A stretch of DNA of 7,360 bases, from NCBI GenBank assembly GCA_900548725.1, contig URLV01000041.1, forward strand, positions 1 through 7,360, read 5' to 3'. This document shows, piece after piece, positions 6,888-7,360 of the stretch; within the stretch, counting starts at the first letter, position 1, and every line of letters begins with the position of its first letter. Source of the DNA: an uncultured Mycoplasmatota bacterium (GTDB taxonomy: Bacteria; Bacillota_I; Bacilli_A; RF39; UBA660). The translations under genes were made by a program, and so were the position numbers. The notes beneath the pieces were generated by a model that saw only the letters and a program-made list of their open reading frames with translations, made no database searches and was not told where the DNA came from.

Positions 6888-6961
6888 TAAGTAGAACGTT
6901 CAGTTTTGAATGCCTACCTATTGTTTGTAAGCACTCGTAATAAAATACGAGTCTTTTTTTT
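6888..6961 (+). ncRNA. Candidate antisense antitoxin RNA 1 (about 74 nt)
   Basis: The RNA runs from the predicted start near 6888 to the terminator at 6961 and has no credible reading frame. A 5' hairpin pairs GTAG (6891-6894) with CTAC (6914-6917) and CGTTCA (6897-6902) with TGAATG (6907-6912) around a GTTT loop. A linker with CTATTGTTTGT follows, then the terminator hairpin. The second copy keeps the same plan, with C-G replaced by T-A in the inner stem and a G-T replaced by A-T, which supports a functional RNA structure. It lies opposite the predicted 3' UTR of the small hydrophobic peptide mRNA, as RatA does for txpA. The antitoxin role is inference from this layout; I do not recognise an Rfam family. 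Confidence 0.7.
6933..6961 (+). terminator. Terminator of antisense RNA 1
   Basis: ACTCGTA (6933-6939) and TACGAGT (6946-6952) form a perfect 7-bp stem with a 6-base loop, followed by C and eight Ts (6954-6961). The minus strand lacks a T-run here, so it is directional. Confidence 0.9.
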
Positions 6962-7003
6962 AAGACTTATATAATTACCAATGCTCGAATTATTAAAACC
7001 AAA

Positions 7004-7081
7004 TTACCCCCTGATGAGCATAATTGACATTACAATTAACATAATTAATAAGAGTAATCTTTCAAATGAAAGTGTTCTCAT
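7004..7081 (-). CDS. Small hydrophobic peptide, candidate type I toxin
   Basis: This encodes 25 residues: a short polar start (MRTLSFER) and then a continuous hydrophobic helix at about 9-23 made of Leu, Ile, Met and Val (LLLLIMLIVMSIML), ending IRG. It is just long enough to enter or span a membrane, as in Fst, TxpA and holin-like type I toxins, though I cannot assign it to any of these families by sequence. The ATG has a very strong ribosome site, AAAGGGG (7092-7098), 10 bases upstream, which is unlikely by chance. The leader can hide that site in a hairpin. The gene is convergent with antisense RNA 1, and the next leftward terminator is at 6802-6829, giving an mRNA of roughly 330 bases. 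The toxin function is inferred. It could instead be a small regulatory membrane peptide. Confidence 0.65.
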   Translation of the reverse strand: MRTLSFERLLLLIMLIVMSIMLIRG

Positions 7082-7091
7082 AAAATCACAT

Positions 7092-7114
7092 CCCCTTTAC
7101 TTCATAGTTAAGGG
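7092..7114 (-). promoter_or_regulatory. Hairpin hiding the toxin ribosome-binding site
   Basis: In the toxin leader CCCTT (7110-7114) pairs with AAGGG (7093-7097). After one A-A mismatch, AC (7107-7108) pairs with GT (7099-7100) around a 6-base loop. The right side contains most of the AAAGGGG ribosome site, so the folded leader should block initiation. Such built-in repression is common in type I toxin mRNAs. Confidence 0.6.
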
Positions 7115-7137
7115 CAAGCATTAAACTGAAAGTTCTG

Positions 7138-7166
7138 GTTATATATAATACATTATACATTACAAA
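7138..7166 (-). promoter_or_regulatory. Candidate promoter of the toxin gene
   Basis: The minus strand holds several overlapping -10-like hexamers. One reading is TTGTAA (7161-7166), 17 bases, then TATAAC (7138-7143). Another uses the perfect TATAAT at 7152-7157 with TCGACA (7172-7177) only 14 bases upstream. Neither is decisive, but a promoter somewhere in 7138-7180 is very likely, because the RNA must start upstream of the leader hairpin. Confidence 0.4.
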
Positions 7167-7226
7167 TATTTTGTCGAATTATAAATACAAAACTAATTTT
7201 TTATAAATATTTCTAAAAATTTATAT

Positions 7227-7255
7227 TTGACAACTACAACATATAATGCTAAAAT
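7227..7255 (+). promoter_or_regulatory. Sigma-A promoter of antisense RNA 2
   Basis: It has TTGACA (7227-7232), a 17-base spacer and TAAAAT (7250-7255), with an extended TG at 7247-7248. The geometry is identical to the copy 1 promoter. Transcription should start near 7262. Confidence 0.85.
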
Positions 7256-7261
7256 TCTAAA

Positions 7262-7338
7262 TAAGTAGAACATTTATTTATTAAATGTACTACCTTATTG
7301 GTTGTGACATTTGTACTTTATAGTACTATGTCTTTTTT
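7262..7338 (+). ncRNA. Candidate antisense antitoxin RNA 2 (about 77 nt)
   Basis: This RNA is a paralogue of antisense RNA 1. Its 5' hairpin pairs GTAG (7265-7268) with CTAC (7290-7293) and CATTTA (7271-7276) with TAAATG (7282-7287). The linker CTTATTGGTTGT is followed by the terminator. The stems survive although their sequence differs from copy 1, whereas loop and terminator sequences have diverged. Divergence of the antisense part may keep the two antitoxins specific to their own toxins; that is inference. Its partner gene should lie mostly beyond the right edge of the window. Confidence 0.7.
7306..7338 (+). terminator. Terminator of antisense RNA 2
   Basis: GACAT (7306-7310) pairs with ATGTC (7328-7332), and GTACT (7313-7317) with AGTAC (7322-7326). 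They are separated by a small internal loop (TT against T), and six Ts follow (7333-7338). Confidence 0.8.
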
Positions 7339-7340
7339 AT

Positions 7341-7360
7341 TTACCAAAACCCCCATATAA
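7341..7360 (-). CDS. Possible 3' end of a second toxin gene, cut by the right edge
   Basis: The minus strand here has a GGGGG run followed by TTTTGG and then TAA, resembling the end of the first toxin gene (GGGGG then TAA, with TTTGGTTTT after it). In the matching frame it would end in IWGFW with the stop at 7341-7343; the next frame would end in GGFGK with the stop at 7337-7339. Too little is visible to choose, and the distance to the RNA terminator is shorter than in copy 1. Confidence 0.2.

Larger units (their letters stand above)
6853..6961 (+). repeat. Direct repeat, copy 1 (promoter plus RNA gene)
   Basis: This unit matches 7227-7338 in the same orientation. The first 45 bases, from TTGACA to GTAGAAC, agree at 40 positions. 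Beyond that the sequence drifts while the hairpin, the linker (CTATTGTTTGT here, CTTATTGGTTGT in the other copy) and the terminator are kept. The copies start 374 bases apart. Confidence 0.85.
6893..7136. repeat. Imperfect inverted repeat flanking the peptide gene
   Basis: The arms are 6893-6918 and 7113-7136. The plus-strand left arm reads AGAACGTTCAGTTTTGAATG and then CCTACC; the minus-strand right arm reads AGAACTTTCAGTTTAATGCT and then TGCC. Apart from a 2-base gap (6907-6908) they differ at three positions. Two of these become G-U pairs in RNA, so the toxin mRNA could pair its 5' UTR with its 3' UTR over about 23 base pairs, with one mismatch and one 2-base bulge. Confidence 0.75.
7227..7338 (+). 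repeat. Direct repeat, copy 2 (promoter plus RNA gene)
   Basis: This is the second copy of the unit at 6853-6961, in the same orientation. The changes cluster outside the promoter hexamers and the outer stem. It implies that a whole toxin-antitoxin module was duplicated in tandem and that the second module continues past the right edge. Confidence 0.85.

Noticed and set aside
6963..7003. Continuation of the small peptide beyond its TAA through the following open codons
   Set aside because: The TAA is clear in the sequence and nothing indicates stop readthrough or a sequencing error; the extension would carry no recognisable motif.
6893..7136. The inverted repeat as the ends of a small mobile element
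   Set aside because: There is no transposase, no target-site duplication visible next to the arms, and the arms coincide with the RNA hairpin and the toxin leader, which explains them better.
6853..7338. The two similar units as a CRISPR array or tracrRNA
   Set aside because: There are only two copies, 374 bases apart, each with its own promoter and terminator. There is no short regular repeat-spacer pattern and no cas gene.

Overview
The window is very AT-rich and reads like the chromosome of a low-GC Gram-positive bacterium (Bacilli). The lineage could be one of the uncultured, gut-type relatives of Erysipelotrichales or RF39, but that placement is inference from codon use and gene style, not from a marker. 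The organism has a wall: it carries MurE with a DNPR motif (meso-diaminopimelate type), a class B penicillin-binding protein with PASTA domains, and FtsL.

Layout. All recognisable genes are on the minus strand, so transcription runs from high to low coordinates. From right to left: (1) 6802-7360 is gene-poor and holds what I read as one complete and one partly visible type I toxin-antitoxin module. The visible parts are a 25-residue hydrophobic peptide gene on the minus strand and two related, structured ~75-nt RNAs on the plus strand, each with its own strong promoter and terminator. (2) murE lies between two terminators as its own unit. (3) A compact division and cell-wall (dcw) operon, mraZ-rsmH-ftsL-PBP-unknown membrane protein, has one promoter and three MraZ-type boxes at exact 10-bp spacing; its genes are 1 to 12 nt apart and it ends at a hairpin terminator at about 915-949. 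(4) A secreted SipW/TasA-type protein gene has its own near-consensus extended -10 promoter and its own terminator.

How the genes work together. MraZ probably controls its own operon. RsmH modifies 16S rRNA. FtsL and the PASTA-PBP belong to the septal wall synthesis complex. MurE makes the UDP-MurNAc-tripeptide precursor upstream of that step. The 182-residue bitopic protein closing the operon occupies a place where mraY or ftsQ/divIB is often found, and I do not recognise it.

The most interesting part is 6802-7360. The RNA copies share 40 of 45 bases at the promoter end and keep a 5' hairpin through a compensatory change. An inverted repeat flanks the peptide gene and would let the toxin mRNA's 3' UTR pair with its own 5' UTR, and a separate hairpin buries the ribosome-binding site. 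None of this was checked by database search or folding software; pairings and counts were done by eye.
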